Source of the DNA: Sedimentisphaerales bacterium
GTDB taxonomy: Bacteria; Planctomycetota; Phycisphaerae; Sedimentisphaerales; Anaerobacaceae
NCBI GenBank assembly: GCA_030630905.1
Contig: DAOVMB010000139.1
Span: 1 to 6,709, forward strand
DNA: 6,709 bases
Direction of reading: 5' to 3'
The position numbers and the translations under genes were made by a program. Positions within the stretch are counted from its first letter, which is position 1, and every line of letters begins with the position of its first letter. Below the pieces are notes generated by a model. That model searched no databases and was not told the DNA's origin. It saw only the letters and a program-made list of their open reading frames with translations. Below are positions 6,378 to 6,709 of the stretch, piece after piece.

Positions 6378-6709
6378 TCATAATCCCCCGATACGTTTGA
6401 TATAGACTGCCAATTCGCTGCCGATATGGCCCGGTTTGTCCCAGCTTTGGTCGCCTCCGGCAACAGTTACGTTATCCTTCGTGACCTCGCTGCCGGTTGC
6501 ACAATCGAACCAACGGAATTTATACACCCCCGCGGCGATATTTTTCAAGCCAATTTTGCCCTGCAATTTCGACGCATACACGATATAGCTTCCGCCCGGC
6601 CGGGCCAGCACATATTGCGTTCCGCCGAACGCAAGCTCATCGTGCGGCGAGAATTGCTGAAAATCAATCGACTCGAAAAAGCTCACCAGCCGGCCGCAGT
6701 CTTGAAGGT
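6378..6709 (-). CDS. C-terminal domain of a probable secreted glycosidase (collagen-binding-2 / DUF4038-type), 5' end outside the window
   Basis: The frame is open to the right edge; the GTG at 6686 is internal (a valine), so this is the last 110 or so residues of a longer protein. The segment DCGRLVSFFESIDFQQFSPH followed by YVLARPGGSYIVYAS, GVYKFRWFDCATGSE and a final strand SELAVYIKRI is typical of the beta-sandwich at the end of apiosidase-like/DUF4038 glycosidases (putative collagen-binding domain, PF12904). In intact members a TIM-barrel catalytic domain precedes it. No catalytic residues are in the window, so the activity cannot be stated. The next gene (ybjQ) starts 10 bases later. 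Confidence 0.75.
   Translation of the reverse strand, partial: LQDCGRLVSFFESIDFQQFSPHDELAFGGTQYVLARPGGSYIVYASKLQGKIGLKNIAAGVYKFRWFDCATGSEVTKDNVTVAGGDQSWDKPGHIGSELAVYIKRIGGL

Overview
The window is ordinary bacterial chromosome at medium GC with dense coding. No RNA gene, CRISPR array, insertion sequence or integrase is visible. The gene content suggests a free-living or sediment bacterium of the Planctomycetes/Phycisphaerae type: a DUF4185 lipoprotein, the tail of a glycosidase with a collagen-binding-2-like domain, a membrane-anchored protein with Sm-like barrels, and a SNF2/SWIM pair. The taxonomic guess is an inference from gene families, not from a marker gene.

Layout. Bases 1-2826 are a plus-strand pair: the C-terminal two thirds of a SNF2-family ATPase (open at the left edge) and, 12 bases later, a SWIM zinc-finger protein that ends in a Cro/C1-type helix-turn-helix. 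This is a recurrent bacterial gene pair (COG0553-type SNF2 with COG4279-type SWIM) thought to act on DNA or nucleoprotein. It meets a minus-strand block at a 61-base convergent gap.

The minus-strand block reads, in transcription order from the right edge: the C-terminal end of a probable glycosidase (6709-6378); a YbjQ/UPF0145 protein (6367-6035); a short aminotransferase-like tail with no body (about 6045-5950); a DUF4185 five-bladed-propeller lipoprotein (5839-4685); a broken L-cysteine desulfidase (CyuA/YhaM family) (4688-4214); a conserved 161-residue protein with CC and CPKC motifs (4203-3718); and a membrane-anchored protein with two Sm-like segments (3652-2888). A perfect 8-bp hairpin sits between the last two genes and overlaps the ribosome-binding region of the Sm-like gene.

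The most notable points are: two gene remnants in one operon-like run, both from amino-acid enzyme families, with the cysteine desulfidase one showing a missing N-terminal half, an internal deletion and a frame change; the hairpin-bridged Shine-Dalgarno arrangement; the tandem Sm-like architecture behind a membrane anchor; and the SWIM-HTH fusion beside the SNF2 ATPase. The two ends of the minus block (glycosidase tail and DUF4185) hint at extracellular polysaccharide use, but the block is mixed and a single pathway cannot be claimed.
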